NCBI GenBank assembly: GCA_030407085.1
Contig: CM059587.1
Location: 95,599,001 to 95,663,000, forward strand
From: Trichopria drosophilae
Taxonomy: Eukaryota > Arthropoda > Insecta > Hymenoptera > Diapriidae
Length of the DNA: 64,000 nt
Direction of reading: 5' to 3'
Every line of letters begins with the position of its first letter. The first letter of the stretch is position 1. Below the pieces are notes generated by a model. That model did not search any database. It was given only the letters and a program-made list of their open reading frames with translations, and was not told the origin of the DNA. Below, one piece after another: positions 22,867-34,629 of the stretch. A program made the translations under genes and the position numbers.

Positions 22867-23004
22867 TATTTTCTTTTCAAATACGAGGGCGAAAAAACTT
22901 CGAAAACCAAAAGGACCAAGGTTGGAAGAGTTGACCTCAACGTTTCGGATCTTACTAACGAAGAAATCGTTAATCATTTGCCTCCTGAAGACGGATTGTT
23001 TTGA
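22867..23004 (+). pseudogene. Short coding-like remnant of unknown origin
   Basis: A 45-codon open frame ends at TGA 23002-23004 and reads KTSKTKRTKVGRVDLNVSDL then TNEEIVNHLPPEDGLF. The composition is balanced and hydrophilic, unlike the Phe/Ile/Lys/Asn-rich chance ORFs elsewhere. No start codon lies in the frame, so it would be an internal or terminal exon fragment. No family recognised. The longer overlapping ORF at 22757-23152 in another frame looks less protein-like and was not used. Confidence 0.3.
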
Positions 23005-23362
23005 TGAGAGAGGGATTGGTTTCTTCTTGTTGTACTTTTTTTCACTCACGCATTGGAAAAATGTCCTTTCCTATATTATAAAAGTGCTCTCATATGCTCT
23101 TAAATACAAAACGCAATTCGATGAATTTCTGTCTCCTTTTGAAAACAAGTAATTCCAATGTTGATAGTTGCTGGCGCGGTGCCTGGCTCGCACAGAATTT
23201 CGACCTTGGCGAGTCGGCTATTTCTTAATATTTGTTTATATTCCAACAGCTTTCAGTTTCATTATAAAATTTTACCGGTATTTGTTTGTAGACTGAAACA
23301 AAAAAGAAGGGGTGGGAGTCCGAACATATTTAGGTTCAATATACCTATTCAATATAGTTATT
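23005..23362. other. Spacer, no gene supported
   Basis: Less AT-rich in parts (tggcgcggtgcctggctcgc near 23172), possibly repeat debris. Short ORFs have no motif. Confidence 0.35.
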
Positions 23363-24728
23363 ACTATTTTATTTGACTTTAGCAAGGCATTTGATGTGGT
23401 TGATCATTCTCTCCTATTGTTAAAACTAAAAGAGGCTAATTTTTCAAATACAACAATTGCCTGGTTTGAATCTTACCTAACCAATCGATCTCAAGCTGTG
23501 TTGATAACACCAATCACTCGCTATCATCTTGGATGACTGTTAATGCGGGAGTGCCGCAAGGATCAGTTCTCGGTCCTCTCCTCTTTTCGATGTTCATTAA
23601 TGACCTTCCTGGTGTATTTAAAGACTCGCAATACATGATTTATGCGGACGACACTCAAATTTTCTCAAATTACTTTCCGCATGAAATAGATAACGCGATT
23701 GATCGCATCAATGATGACGCTGAACGGTTCAGCCAACGGGCTGTAAATAACAAAATAGTAATTAACTTAAACAAAACGCAAGCAATGATACTTGGTAGCT
23801 CCTATTATACCAATTCAATTGATCTTGATAATCTGCAACCAATAAAGCTTCGGGGTTCTCCTGTGCAGTGGTCGAAAAATGTGCGCAATTTGGGTCTATA
23901 CATTGATAATACATTATCTTGGAATACCCATGTTACCAAAATATTGTCGAATATATATTCAACTTTACGTCAACTAAGAGTAAATGGAAGTTCGTTACCG
24001 TTCAATCTGCGTAAACAGCTTGTCATTTCATTATTAGTGCCTCACTTGGACTATTGTTGTGTAGTTTATAATGATGTTAACGCGATGTTAAAAATCAAAC
24101 TAGATAGACTCTTAAATGCAGGTGTACGTTTTATTTTTAATTTACGAAAGGGTGAACACATTTCTAGGTACTATACTAAATTAAATTGGCTCACAGCTGA
24201 GAATCGTAGATGGTATTTTATTGGAGTATTAACATTTAGTATTATATCAAATAAATTACCAAAGTATCTTTACGATAGCTAGATCTGGCGTGAGAGCATA
24301 ACTGATAGACGATTACGGGTTGGTACCAAAGTATTAAGGTTACCCCAGCACACGCATGCATCGTATGACAAATCATTCCTAATTATTTCAACAAATCTGT
24401 GGAATGCGTTGCCGAGTGACCTACAAATGTGTTCTTCGCTTCCTAGGTTTAAGTCTAAACTTTATAACTTATTATTCGAGGGCCAAAAGCTTCAAAGGAA
24501 AATAACGTTTGGAATTTATTAGAATTTAATTTATGCGTTTATGTTTTCGTGTATGTTTCCTTTTTTTTGTGCGGTTGATGAGTATTATATAAGATGCCAG
24601 TATAATTAATTCTTGCTGCACATATTGCACATATATTTTTAGATTTACTATGTAAGAACTATGTATCATCTTATATTTGGTTGGCTCAAGGGGATATCCC
24701 TATGCCAAAATAAATAAATAATAATATA
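23363..24728 (+). mobile_element. 5'-truncated non-LTR retrotransposon (LINE)
   Basis: Begins abruptly within the RT domain and ends in 3' UTR sequence ttggctcaaggggatatccc, tatgccaaaa and an (aaat)n-type tail at 24707-24728. The 5' truncation and A-rich tail are typical of target-primed reverse transcription. The clade was judged jockey/CR1-like from wording only. Two other LINE 3' ends with different tails lie at 27841 and 53216 (both minus). Confidence 0.85.
23372..24522 (+). pseudogene. LINE reverse transcriptase ORF2, disrupted
   Basis: RT palm pieces in order: FDFSKAFDVVDH (23372 on), WFESYLTNRSQAV, then a frameshift near 23500-23510 into NAGVPQGSVLGPLLF (23542 on) and the catalytic IYADDTQIF (Tyr-Ala-Asp-Asp intact, residues 37-40 counted from Met 23533). 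These are followed by the thumb-like NLGLYIDNTLSWNTHV, LVPHLDYCCVVY and the C-terminal LNWLTAENRRWYF. A TAG at 24280-24282 interrupts the frame, which then continues to TAG 24520-24522 with NLWNALPSDL and LPRFKSKLYNLLF, the normal end of such proteins. The endonuclease and the first RT motifs are absent because of 5' truncation. One frameshift plus one stop shows it is inactive. Confidence 0.9.
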
Positions 24729-24729
24729 C

Positions 24730-25160
24730 CACTCCTTCATGCTTCTGTGACCAAGTTAACTAATACCACCTAAAAATGTAAATAAAGAAAATGCGACGTA
24801 ACTGGGATATCAGTTCCCGTCTAGGCAATAAATCTTCTGGTACTTATATGTAAAAATTATGAATCACATACTATTGGATTTAATATTAAAAATCATCCCT
24901 CTAGCGCTAATAATTGGAACTATTGTTTGAAATCGTTTCGCACCGGAATGTCATGTTGTGTTCTTCAGCAGCACTTATGGCATCCTTGCCCTGGACGCGA
25001 TATTCAATTTTAATTTTGTAGGTATATTTTTCATATTATACTGCATTAAATGCCGGGATATATCATTTAAGCAGTTATAAAAATGAAGAATAGACACTAG
25101 TACTAGAACGTTGGTTTAACCGATTTTAAATAATAATAAATATAGGTATATTTCTTGACC
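24730..25160. other. No gene seen
   Basis: AT-rich sequence after the LINE tail; a slightly less AT-rich patch (catccttgccctggacgcga near 24982) has no recognisable coding content. Confidence 0.4.
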
Positions 25161-25166
25161 GCTTTA

Positions 25167-25270
25167 AATAAATTAAATAAACAATTAAATTTTTCTCGGT
25201 AATTGTTTACATTTTCACATGTAAATGGGGACTGTGTTACCGAGAAAAACTTAATTGTTTATTTAATATA
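25167..25270. repeat. Hairpin with arms of about 40 bp
   Basis: aaataaacaattaaattttt followed by ctcggtaattgttt is repeated inverted as gttaccgagaaaaacttaat then tgtttattt, around a loop of some 25 bases that itself contains ttttcacatgtaaat. It could be a tiny MITE or a structured transcript element. Confidence 0.75.
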
Positions 25271-25274
25271 ATCA

Positions 25275-26180
25275 GACGATATTTAATAAAAAGCGTCTTT
25301 TTATTTTACCATCCTTCGGAATTAAATGACCGATATAACGAAGAAGTGCAATTGAAGATATGTTTACTACGGTAAAAAAAGATTCCATTTATTATTACAA
25401 TAAATTATTAAATAAAATTGTAAAATATGAAGATAATTTTAAACTTAAAAATTGATTTACAATTATTCCCCATAATTATTTAAACAATTAATATGAATTA
25501 ATTTATACCTTTTATTAGCACAATTTTGGATCTTTTATATTGCATCATTTATCTTTGTTCAAACCATGCAGGGACCGTCCAAATTACGTTATATTTTGGC
25601 CAATGTCCTACAAACTTTTAGGAGAAAGAACCATAATTTATCTCTTTCATTGAAAGAAGTTTTAGAAGATTTTAGATCATACCCGTATTTCATTTTATTT
25701 AATTTGATTTGTGAAGTTTTCCTATTTGTGTTATAAATTGTATTACGGTTGATTTATGTTCATCAACAAAATTAGGAATTATTAAACTTTGCTCTCAACG
25801 AAGAAGATCTAAAGGTCTCACGTTCACGACCAAAATCTTATAATGCTGGAGAGCATTCTCTAGTAGCATGTTTAGAAGATCTATATACTAAAAGAAAGAA
25901 AAGGATCCGTAGACCCTAATCTTTTTGATACGATGAACCGAATTTTCATGAATAATTCAGTGTCCTATTCAATCTTTCAACTAAACCGATTGCAGGCGAA
26001 GAGGTGTCCTACGAGTTTTTGTAATACCTAATAGTTCCATAGTTGCATAACTTTGGATTCAATTTCTCTTCTTTCATCGTAATGAAGCTCTAATTGAATG
26101 AAATACTGAGACATAACTTGAGAAACTAAGGTTTCTCCTATGGTTCACGACCTAATATTGGAATATTTATCAAAACCACT
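25275..26180. other. No gene seen
   Basis: AT-rich intergenic sequence; nothing coding or structural could be supported. Confidence 0.4.
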
Positions 26181-26183
26181 TTT

Positions 26184-26252
26184 GGAGGGTTAGAAAAAGA
26201 CAGGCAAGACGGACGAGGCAAATATTGGGAGGGGGGGGCGGCACTGTATTTG
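26184..26252 (+). repeat. Solo right end of the 316-bp MITE family
   Basis: gagggttagaaaaagacagg, gacggacgaggcaaatattg and a G-rich end (gcggcactg) followed by TA match the right part of the element at 5280-5595. The left part is absent. Confidence 0.75.
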
Positions 26253-26259
26253 GTTCGTC

Positions 26260-27840
26260 GATTACAGAGCCCCACAAAATAATGGAAAGTCCGGATCTGG
26301 ATCACACTTTTTTAAAGTATATAGAAATTTGTTTATCCTTTAAACAAACATCATATACAAAGTTATGCTTTTCATGATTGAAGACATGTTTTGCAATTCT
26401 CAATTATCTATAACAACAACAATAGAATTGTTTTAAAAAGTAGAAATAAGAAATTTTGTGAGAATTTACATAAAAAGCACATAATTTAAACTCTAATAAC
26501 ACATTTTTATTAAGTTATAACAATAGAAAAGGGGTGCTAGAAAGTTTAAATAAAAATGGTAATCACTTCTTTCTTAAGAAAAAGAATATGATATAAATTA
26601 GCTTCCAAAGTTGTTACTAAACTTAATTACATTTCCACTCTGATGGTTCAATAATATAAATTTTTGACAGCAAAATGAATTTTATTTCAGAGATATTATG
26701 GTGCATTTTTAAATAATTGAGCAAACAAAAATATTCCTATGCTTAGTCAAATTCCTTAAGAATATATAATGAAGTTTTTAAATTAATTTAAAAATCTTAA
26801 AAATGGTCAAATAATTCTTTAAAACACCAACATGTAAAATCTATTTCCTTGTACCCGTTGAAAAACTCGTTTATAACTTTATAAATGAAAGTGATTGCCC
26901 GAATGAAAGTGTCACGATTCCTCGCAGCATATAACACCCAAAGAAAATTGTATATTATTTTACTAACGAACTAAATGATAATAATTGGTAATTATTTTTT
27001 ACAATTTTGTATTTTGCGTTCCTAAGTTATTGATGAGCTGATGACCTACTTAAAACTGTCGTGCTTTTACGTAATATTCGCAAAACTGAAGTTATCTGCA
27101 TCGAATAAAAAGGTTATACTCAAATGCATAACTGATTTTCTTATCAGTACACGTGATATCAAAAATTTGGGGCAATTCTGTATTATTTTTTTTTATTTTT
27201 CGAGTGATTAATATGCAAAAAACTATAGTTAATAATAGGGAGAGATTGTAAAAAAAAGTCTTTTATGAAATATCGTTAAATTCGATCAATCAACATTTTT
27301 GGTATCCCAGTAGGAATGGGAAGGGTTTTAATTAAAAATAATTATTAGTAAAATGATTATTATAATTCTTACCTCTAAAGGACATCCACGGGTGTGCCCT
27401 GAAAAATATTTGTCGAACTTAGGTAAGTAAAATTTACCGAGTCTCATTTAAAAGGAAAATTAATTGAAGAATATAAATAAGTAGTATTCTAGCTCTTAAG
27501 TAATAAGTTTTTAAATGATGTTTAATCATAGATTGGCGAAAAACTAGGCTAGATATTCTATAACAACACTCGCAAGAACATTGACACCAGTTATATTAAA
27601 TATAAAAATTATGTGAATTTGTTTACTTGGATTAGATTTTAATACATCATCGGTGTTAATCAAGCAATTAAAAGATAAATTCTAACTGCAGAAAATTAGG
27701 ATTGTTCATTTGATTATTTTTATTGATAATGGTTACTTAACTTTTTCGGTAGTAGAATCTTCGGTTCTAAGTAGAATCTACTAATTATTTTTTTTTGTGC
27801 GGCAGTGCTAAAGCGTGACACTCATTTAACAATTCTTTTT
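26260..27840. other. AT-rich intergenic sequence
   Basis: No gene, RNA or defined repeat seen. Confidence 0.4.
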
Positions 27841-28290
27841 ATTAGAATAGAATAGAATAGAATAGAATATTATTCATTTGGCTTGAGGGCTGGCGTCATA
27901 AGCTAACCATACATAAAAATTACAGCAGTATAATTTACAATGAATACAGAGTGCAAGAATTTCACAATAATATTAAAAATAGTAATAATAGAAATAATAA
28001 ATACATATAGAATTAGGACTCGTACAATCGCATTAACTCACTACAGCTAACTATTGAGAACAAATTAGTTTAGTTCCATTACCTGTATACTATTCATGGT
28101 AGTTAATTTAAATATTTCCATTAAAAATTATCCAGTCCTTTGATTTCAAAGCTTGTTTTAATCGTACATTTGTCTTCATTAGTGGAACATTAATACTATT
28201 CCAAATTCGAATTTAAATTCAATACAAAATTATACGCAGAAATTGTTTTAAAAGAAAATGTTAGTCACAGTCTAAAGTTACGTAACCTCT
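27841..28290 (-). mobile_element. LINE 3' end on minus strand with (ATTCT)n tail
   Basis: Read on the minus strand, a short C-terminal RT-like peptide (IWNSINVPLMKTNVRLKQAL then KSKDWIIFNGN, about 28110-28205, closed by TAA) is followed by a 3' UTR ending atgacgccagccctcaagcc and a tail of four to five attct units (27845-27870). The peptide matches the LWN.LP...K....FK..L ending of jockey/CR1-type ORF2. Everything upstream is lost or unrecognisable. Confidence 0.75.
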
Positions 28291-28439
28291 GAAGTCTTTT
28301 TAATTGCAGTTATTTTAAATTCCATAATTTAATGAGTGAATACATAAGAAGTATAAAAAAGAATAATTGCCTTCATTAGAATGTAAATTTTCTATTTCTT
28401 GAATATTATTAAGTTCTGAAAAATGCCGAATAAAAAGAA

Positions 28440-28575
28440 TGTATATTTTTGAAAGCTGCGCAAAAAAAATCGAGCGGAACTGAGCAAGAATTGCTTGAAA
28501 AATCGACATTTATTTTATTAAAAGAACAGAGCAAAAAGTCGCGGTTTTTCGCCCTAGGCAGGAAAAATTCAATAC
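28440..28575. repeat. TTTTACGCAC-family fragment
   Basis: gctgcgcaaaaaaaatcgag and aaaaagtcgcggtttttcgc then cctaggc match the family head at 2806-2850. The ORF at 28449-28733 and its opposite-strand shadows come from this palindrome and are not genes. Confidence 0.6.
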
Positions 28576-28579
28576 TTGA

Positions 28580-29200
28580 GGTTAAAATCTTCATTATGGA
28601 TTCGTTATATTTCATTTTAATTACGTACAATCGGTTTCATTTGAAATTTTCTATATTTAATAGAATTTCATTCTTAATTATGAAAACTGTTTCATTTCAA
28701 GAATTATATTTTAATAACTGCTATATTATTTAACATTATGACAGGAATTTGGTTCGGGTCGTTCAATTTATTGTTTATATAAAAATAAATCTAGTAAAGG
28801 TAACCACAAATTTACTTGGGCCAAAACTTTACTATATCATTGGCTTTGCAAATTTTTTATGTTTTTTATCCGCCATATTTGTTGACCCATTTTAAAATTG
28901 TTGAATACAACGAAAGTTCTATAATCTCTGGTATTCAAATGATGAATTTCAAGTCTAATTAGTATAGGTTTATTATCAAGTATGTCCGCTAACGTAGTAG
29001 ATTATGAATAATACGATTTTTTTTTACTTTGCTTATTTTTAATAACTATAAACAATTATAGATTCAAAAAATATCATTATGCTTCTAAAAGTTAAGCATC
29101 TTTTTAACTCAAAATTGCAAAAAAAAATATGAAACCAAAATGACAAAAAAAAAGTAAAAGGATGTTATTATAATGGCTTCGGTGATTGAAGGAGTTAGGG
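28580..29200. other. No gene seen
   Basis: AT-rich; a lone tatccgccatatttgttgac near 28867 is a probable fragment of the 120-122-bp repeat. Confidence 0.4.
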
Positions 29201-29202
29201 CA

Positions 29203-29341
29203 CGGGTCGAAAAACCGAAAAATCAAAAAGCCGACAGTCATAAAAGCGACAGTCGAAAAGCCGACAAATATGAAAAATATGGCTTTATGACTGTCGATTT
29301 TTTGAGCTGTCGACTTTATAATTTGTCGGTTTTTCGACCCG
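29203..29341. repeat. Long hairpin built from gacagtc/gtcgac words
   Basis: gggtcgaaaaaccgaaaaat ... agccgacagtcataaaagcg on the left pairs with gactgtcgatttttt ... ttgtcggtttttcgaccc on the right; arms are about 60 bp with mismatches. A half copy (attggtttttcgacccgcac) occurs at about 44990-45011, linking it to a dispersed family. The ORF at 29173-29355 is the hairpin read through. Confidence 0.8.
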
Positions 29342-29344
29342 AAC

Positions 29345-30870
29345 CCAAGGGTTAAATAGAGAGCTGAAGTACTTTAATATACTTTATTTACATATTAGTC
29401 TTTTCACTCTACAAAGAATGGGGAAATTTACTAAACTAATGATGGATATTAACATAATTTATCCTCGAAATACTAGTCGTAGCATAAAACGATACAACCA
29501 TCATTAACATTTTCACTTGCCACATTCACTTTTATATACAAAGTGATAAAAATCACTTAAAATGTAACTGAAATAATCACTGAAAGCGGAGTTGCTACAT
29601 CGCGCTGTTACTATTTGATATGATCCGCGCGGCTAATATTGGGAGGTGGTTCTATTTTCGGAAGGCTAATAATGGGAAGACTGTAACTAATGAACCCAGA
29701 TTAGTTGAAAAACAGTTAAATGTACAAAGACTGTTTCATACCTGTGTACCTTTACTAAATTCAAACTATTTTGTTCGTCAAATTTTTATGTCATCTGGGA
29801 ATTCAGAAGCTTTACACTCCATTTTATGTAAACAATTTGTTTATTCTTACAATGCCATGAAAAGTTATCAGGCTTGATAAAAAGCTTGTCGATGTAACAT
29901 CGATTTACGTACTTACACTCTGCAAGTCGAAGCATCAAGAATATCGCGAGTTCATTCAAGTTCACTTCTTGTCTTCTGCTAGCAAGCTAGAGAAGAAAAA
30001 GACGAAAATAGGATTCCCAGCAGGCTATAACTTCGTTATTAATAAACTATTCCTTCGGTTCAACCCGGAAATTAATTTTTGAAAATCGGTACTTTCTGAA
30101 GATTTTTTATCGATTAGTTTTTTTATTTACGAGGTCACTTTGATTACGTGCAGATTAATTGGTTATCTTGTTTATTGCGTTTAAGTTTTTGTACACTTTT
30201 GTTAATATCGGCTTTGAGGAAAATATTTAGCCTGGAGATATGGTAGAGAAGTTCAAGAAGTTACATTTTGCGATATTTCGGTGGGTAGTACGGTAGCAAC
30301 TTAATGCTGCTTAATTTTTAATTTTTATGTGTGATTTAGGGTTAATGACAAAGGTTAAATACATAGTTACAATTTTATTCAACGCCGTCATTTTAAGTTC
30401 ATAATGAACAAACCAACATTTTATTCTTCTTACGTTTATAATGAAAAATCGATAAAAACTTGATTGGAACTATTGAAAATTATTAGAATTGCCAAAAAGT
30501 ATCAATATTACCGATTTCAGTGATTACTTTATTTTCAACCTCAATAAGATTTAATAGCTGGAATTCCTTACAACATTCTGGTTATTAAATTGCATCTAGT
30601 TCCTTCTGCACATTTGGGTGTTACAATTTTAGTATACGTTCAAAGCAAAAGAAAGTGAAAAAAGTTATAAATATTTTTTATTCTTTCTTAATTTTTGTTG
30701 TGAATGACGTTTATATAAACTTGAATAATGCAGCTGATATTTTTTTATCGCGCTTTCCTGGAGGCCGAGGGCCTTCATGAAGCATTCCATATAAGATAAG
30801 CAACTATTTCAATTTTTTTAATGTCGTACAGAAATTATGAATCTTTTGGGAAACTTATATACAAAATAAC
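29345..30870. other. No gene supported
   Basis: AT-rich. An 85-codon ORF at 29620-29877 shows no domain. Near 30758 the words ggaggccgagggccttcatg resemble LINE 3' UTR wording on the minus strand but no tail or coding part confirms it. Confidence 0.4.
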
Positions 30871-31012
30871 TTCTTTTCTGATTAATTTCATAAGTGAAAA
30901 ATATCTAGGAAGATTTTCTTTTTAAATCAGAATAAGACGTGGTGATAAATAATAAACAAAGTTTGACGTTTCGGCCATCATTGTAGCACTCATCAGAAAT
31001 ATATTTGTCCCA
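30870..31012 (-). repeat. Hammerhead-like repeat, copy A
   Basis: On the minus strand: ctgatgag (30996-30989), a weak 4-bp stem (gcta/tggc), then cgaaacgtc (ending near 30966). Downstream words, including ttattctgattt and tttttcacttatgaaatt, are shared with copy B at 40105-40240. The ctgatga and gaaa boxes match the hammerhead ribozyme core, which is known from Penelope-like retroelements. A proper stem III and cleavage site were not found, so ribozyme activity is not claimed. Confidence 0.45.
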
Positions 31013-31014
31013 AC

Positions 31015-31790
31015 TTATTTTGGAAACCTTTTTTTTTCATTTATTTGAAACAAATTTTCCGATGGGGAATGTAAAAATTAAAAAATCGCCAAAAAACAAC
31101 ACCCTATACTTTTGTAGTATACTACAATAATTGTCCAATGCTTTGAGGAATCGTTGTGGTGTTCGTTTTCTTGAATATTTGTTGGGTAATAAAGATAGAA
31201 ACCAATTTAATTAGCACTTAATAACACATTTTTGTTTATATCATATAAATAACAATAAAAATCTTAATTTTAGAATCGAATTAGTTCGTTCGATGTTTCT
31301 GTAGTTTTTTTGTGAACTTTGAAATGAAGAGACATGTACTCATAAATGAAAATGTTGCAATTAGCTCTTAAATAATTAAAAAACAGGATAAAAACTACAG
31401 TAAAATTTGTAGAATGTCCAGAATGATTCTCTAGTTCTTTTTTATGGCTACATTTTGCATTAAATTGTTTTATTCATAAGTATTATGTTTTTATCCCAAC
31501 AATATCTACAACTATTATGAAACTCCCTTAATATTTTAATTTTTTAAAACTTCTCTTGAAATTCATTTGTTATGTATCAATGTTCAGAGTGTTATAGCTT
31601 TCGAGATAGGAATAGCCGAATATTTCCGAAGATCCTCGAATCGAAGATTTATCTTCAATCAGTGTTCCAACATGAAAATATGTAATATTCGTTAAGGGTT
31701 AGGGATTAGACGTAATTTTAACTGATTAGGAATATATGTTTGTCTTAAATCTTCAGGTCGATCCGAAGAAAACCTTGGTTTTTCCAATTT
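31015..31790. other. No gene seen
   Basis: AT-rich intergenic sequence; nothing supported. Confidence 0.4.
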
Positions 31791-31794
31791 TTAG

Positions 31795-32170
31795 TGCATA
31801 ATCGAAATTCAGGACTTCCAAAATCTTCTAGTAGTTCGATGAAAATCCAGGCATTTTTCAGAATTCAAACCGTCATTTTGAATTTGAGAAATATGACGAC
31901 AGACTCACAATCAACGACAAAAAAAAACTCTACATACAAATTTGTAAAAAAATCGATAAATATTGTTTATTTTCGTTCGCCATATTCGATCCACCATTTT
32001 GAATTCGGTAAATCTGACGACTGATTCGTATTCCGCGACCTAAAAAAATCCTATGTACAAATTTTTACCGAAATTGACCAATATTGTATATTTTCGTCCG
32101 CCATATTGGATCCGCCATTGTGAATTTGAGAAATCTGATAATATATTCTTCATCAGCGATCAAAAATACC
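31795..32170 (+). repeat. 120-122-bp repeat array, three units
   Basis: The module cat(t/tg)ttgaatt recurs at 31874, 31995 and 32117, spacing 121 and 122. Units contain ccgccatattggatccgcca or diverged versions, followed by gacgactgattcgt and a conserved ttcgtccgccata. The ORFs at 31794-32024 and 32053-32235 are repeat translations. Confidence 0.85.
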
Positions 32171-32239
32171 ACAATATACAAAAATTTATGGAAATCATCA
32201 AAATTCATTGTTGTGCTTGGCAGAATGTGAAATAGCCTA

Positions 32240-32990
32240 AATTTTTTGGCTTCGAGCCGTCATATCAGACTTCGCCATCTTGAATTTAAAAATGATCACC
32301 CACCCATTTTGAAGATCAAGGTCCATGGAGGCAAGATTTTTACTATCTAGACTATTTCTGATTCGATTTCGGTGCGAAAATATCAATTTAAGAATATTTT
32401 TTAGTGAAAAAAAATTTTTTTAAATAAACAAATATAACTTCATTTGTTTTTATTTTTAAAGAATGACTATCAATCAGAACAGGCGGACGTTTGAGCGTCA
32501 ATGGGTTAAAACATAACTATGTATTTGTTCTTCATGCGAGCTCTTATGAAAAACGTTTTTGGAAATTAAATTTGCCTGGTCAAATAATTTGAATGGAACT
32601 GTCTCATTAAAAAAACATTTTTTTCCCAGAAATTCACCTAATAAACAGCATTAAATTCTATTAATATGATTTTGTTTCGTCTGTTTGCGTATGCTGAAAA
32701 GGTTAGAAATTTAGTTTCATTCGAAAAATAGTTACGTTAGCTACAAAAAAAGTAGTAAGAATTAGGATTTACAAATTTCGATTGTGAGTGTAACTATTTA
32801 AAATGACCAGCAGTAAAAACATCATTAAATTTACTATTTTCATTAGTTTTTGCAACTTTTACTACTTTTACGTAGTTGCTTTAACTAACCTCTTCTCTGT
32901 GTAAATTCTTTTTTTTACACCATCAAAAGCAAGAAATCTTACAAATTCTTTCAAACAATTTTGTATTGTTGACATTCGATTAACTTTCTT
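32240..32990. other. No gene seen
   Basis: AT-rich; the first 100 bases (catcttgaatttaaaaatga) may be one more decayed repeat unit. Confidence 0.4.
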
Positions 32991-32994
32991 AAAT

Positions 32995-33245
32995 TTAACA
33001 AATAACAAATGTTAAGACTATGTACAAGAGTGGACGATCGCTCACATGGTTCCAGCTTCGATCTGGTGTCGATGCAGAACCTTGTATGGGCAAGGGCGAA
33101 ACATTAGTCCGTTGACCGTATGATACTATGAATAGTTGTAAAATCGATGTAGCAGGTTTACGACCCTTCTTATAAGTCACATAAAGACGGCATCGCGAGA
33201 AAATTCTTCCTATACCCCTCATCGATTCTTCCCGATGGTTGTAAC
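32995..33245 (-). other. Less AT-rich patch with a 75-codon ORF
   Basis: This stretch stands out from its surroundings by composition. A minus-strand ORF (33222 to 32995) begins MRGIGRIFSRCRLY and contains YGQRTNVSPLPIQ and SASTPDRSWNHVS, a balanced composition, ending in a hydrophobic tail. No family was recognised and there is no flanking splice signal that decides for a gene. It may equally be repeat-derived. Confidence 0.25.
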
Positions 33246-33323
33246 ATCACTTTTCTCATATCTCTAATCTCGAGACATTGTTAAAATATTATTAAGGTAA
33301 TACTTACTATAAGAAGTTATAAT

Positions 33324-33685
33324 AGTGGTACATGACAACATTGAAAAGTTGATATTTTATTTCTATATTAACGTACAGAAAAGGGAAAAAATTGCAAATT
33401 AAAGAGAAGACTTGATTAAAAATCATATTATTTTTGTAAAAATTGAATAAGTTTTTGTACAATTACAGTAGACAAACTCTCAAAGAAACCAATTAAAGTT
33501 GAAATGATCATCTTTCGATTAGACTTTGCAATTTTCTCCTGCGATTATTTTAAAAAAAATGGGAACGAATTAAAATCAAAGTACTTTATTAAATGGAACA
33601 TAGTTTATTGGCAAATGTATAGATAATATGTAAAAGAAACCAACGCGACTGAGATGCAGAAAGTCTCTTCTTAATTTCGGCTGCT
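33324..33685. repeat. Decayed relative of the 45.4-kb foldback element
   Basis: gttgatattttatttctata, ttaacgtacag and attaaagagaagactt follow the left arm of the element at 45429; ctttcgattagactttgcaa, ttttctcctgcgattatttt and aaaaatgggaacgaatt follow its right arm. The termini and most of the centre are missing. Confidence 0.7.
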
Positions 33686-33689
33686 GTGG

Positions 33690-34550
33690 GATATTTGTAA
33701 CAAGAAAAAGGACGGAAAACCTAATAATCAGAACATGTAATCATGAAGCATCCAATGGACAACAGCAAAATTCCTTTTTAATTTAAAATCATTAATACAT
33801 TTTGAGAATGATTACCCTATTTGAAATCAATCCATTTTTTAGCCAAGAATTGTACAATTAATGTATTCACCATATTAAAGGTATAGACAAAATGGATAGT
33901 GTAAGAAAAAAATGGATAAGTTTCTACCAGGGTATGATTTAATATTTAAAAAGTAGATGTATGATTTTCTGTTAGTAATATTTATGTTCATGAGACATCG
34001 ATTGATGATAATCACAATTAAAATATATAAATTTTAAAGTACCGGATGCTGAACCTGACAGAATATGAAAGTAAAAATGTCAGAAATGATACATAAACAT
34101 ACGACAAACAAACTAAAAAAGAAGATTATTATTAATAATAGGACTAAGAAAGTTTCTCAGACGATAAAAAGAAAGATTATGAAATTGAGTATGATAAAAT
34201 CGAATTCCATGAAGTGTAACTCAACAAAAAATACTGATGGACGGCATCGATAATTCCAGGATTCTGAAAAAAAAGTATAAGCATGTCTATGGTTAAAATT
34301 CAACTAATATCAAAATATTAAAAATCGGTATTTGAATTCTATTTTTATTTTGTATGGCATTGCAAAATGTATTATAATACAATAAGTACTAAGTACTGTC
34401 ACAGTTAAAATTTTATATATGAAATACATTTTTTAATTTTCAAACGGGTCCATATTTTCTATTTATTACATACATCATATTTGAACTCGTATTTAATTGT
34501 CATAAGATATATTTATTTGTGTATCTTGGCAAATTTTGCAAATTGCTATA
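33690..34550. other. No gene seen
   Basis: AT-rich; the 62-codon Lys-rich ORF at 34065-34253 looks like a product of base composition. Confidence 0.4.
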
Positions 34551-34554
34551 GACA

Positions 34555-34625
34555 ACTTTTAACACTCCGGGAGTAGAACTCGATTTTGCGCCCAGCAGTG
34601 AAATCTTCGGGCGCAAATTATTGAG
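34555..34625 (+). repeat. TTTTACGCAC-family head fragment
   Basis: aacactccgggagtagaact, cgattttgcgcccag and gggcgcaaatta match the head of the element at 2806, with the palindrome now reading tttgcgc. Confidence 0.6.
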
Positions 34626-34629
34626 ACAT

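Noticed and set aside
22757..23152. 131-codon plus-strand ORF after the TTTTACGCAC cluster
   Set aside because: Its first part is the repeat motif (FYALV) and the rest is low-quality; a different frame in the same place is more protein-like.
28449..28733. 94-codon ORF containing KKSRFFALGRKNS
   Set aside because: Translation of a TTTTACGCAC-family palindrome, like the ORF at 2814-3038.
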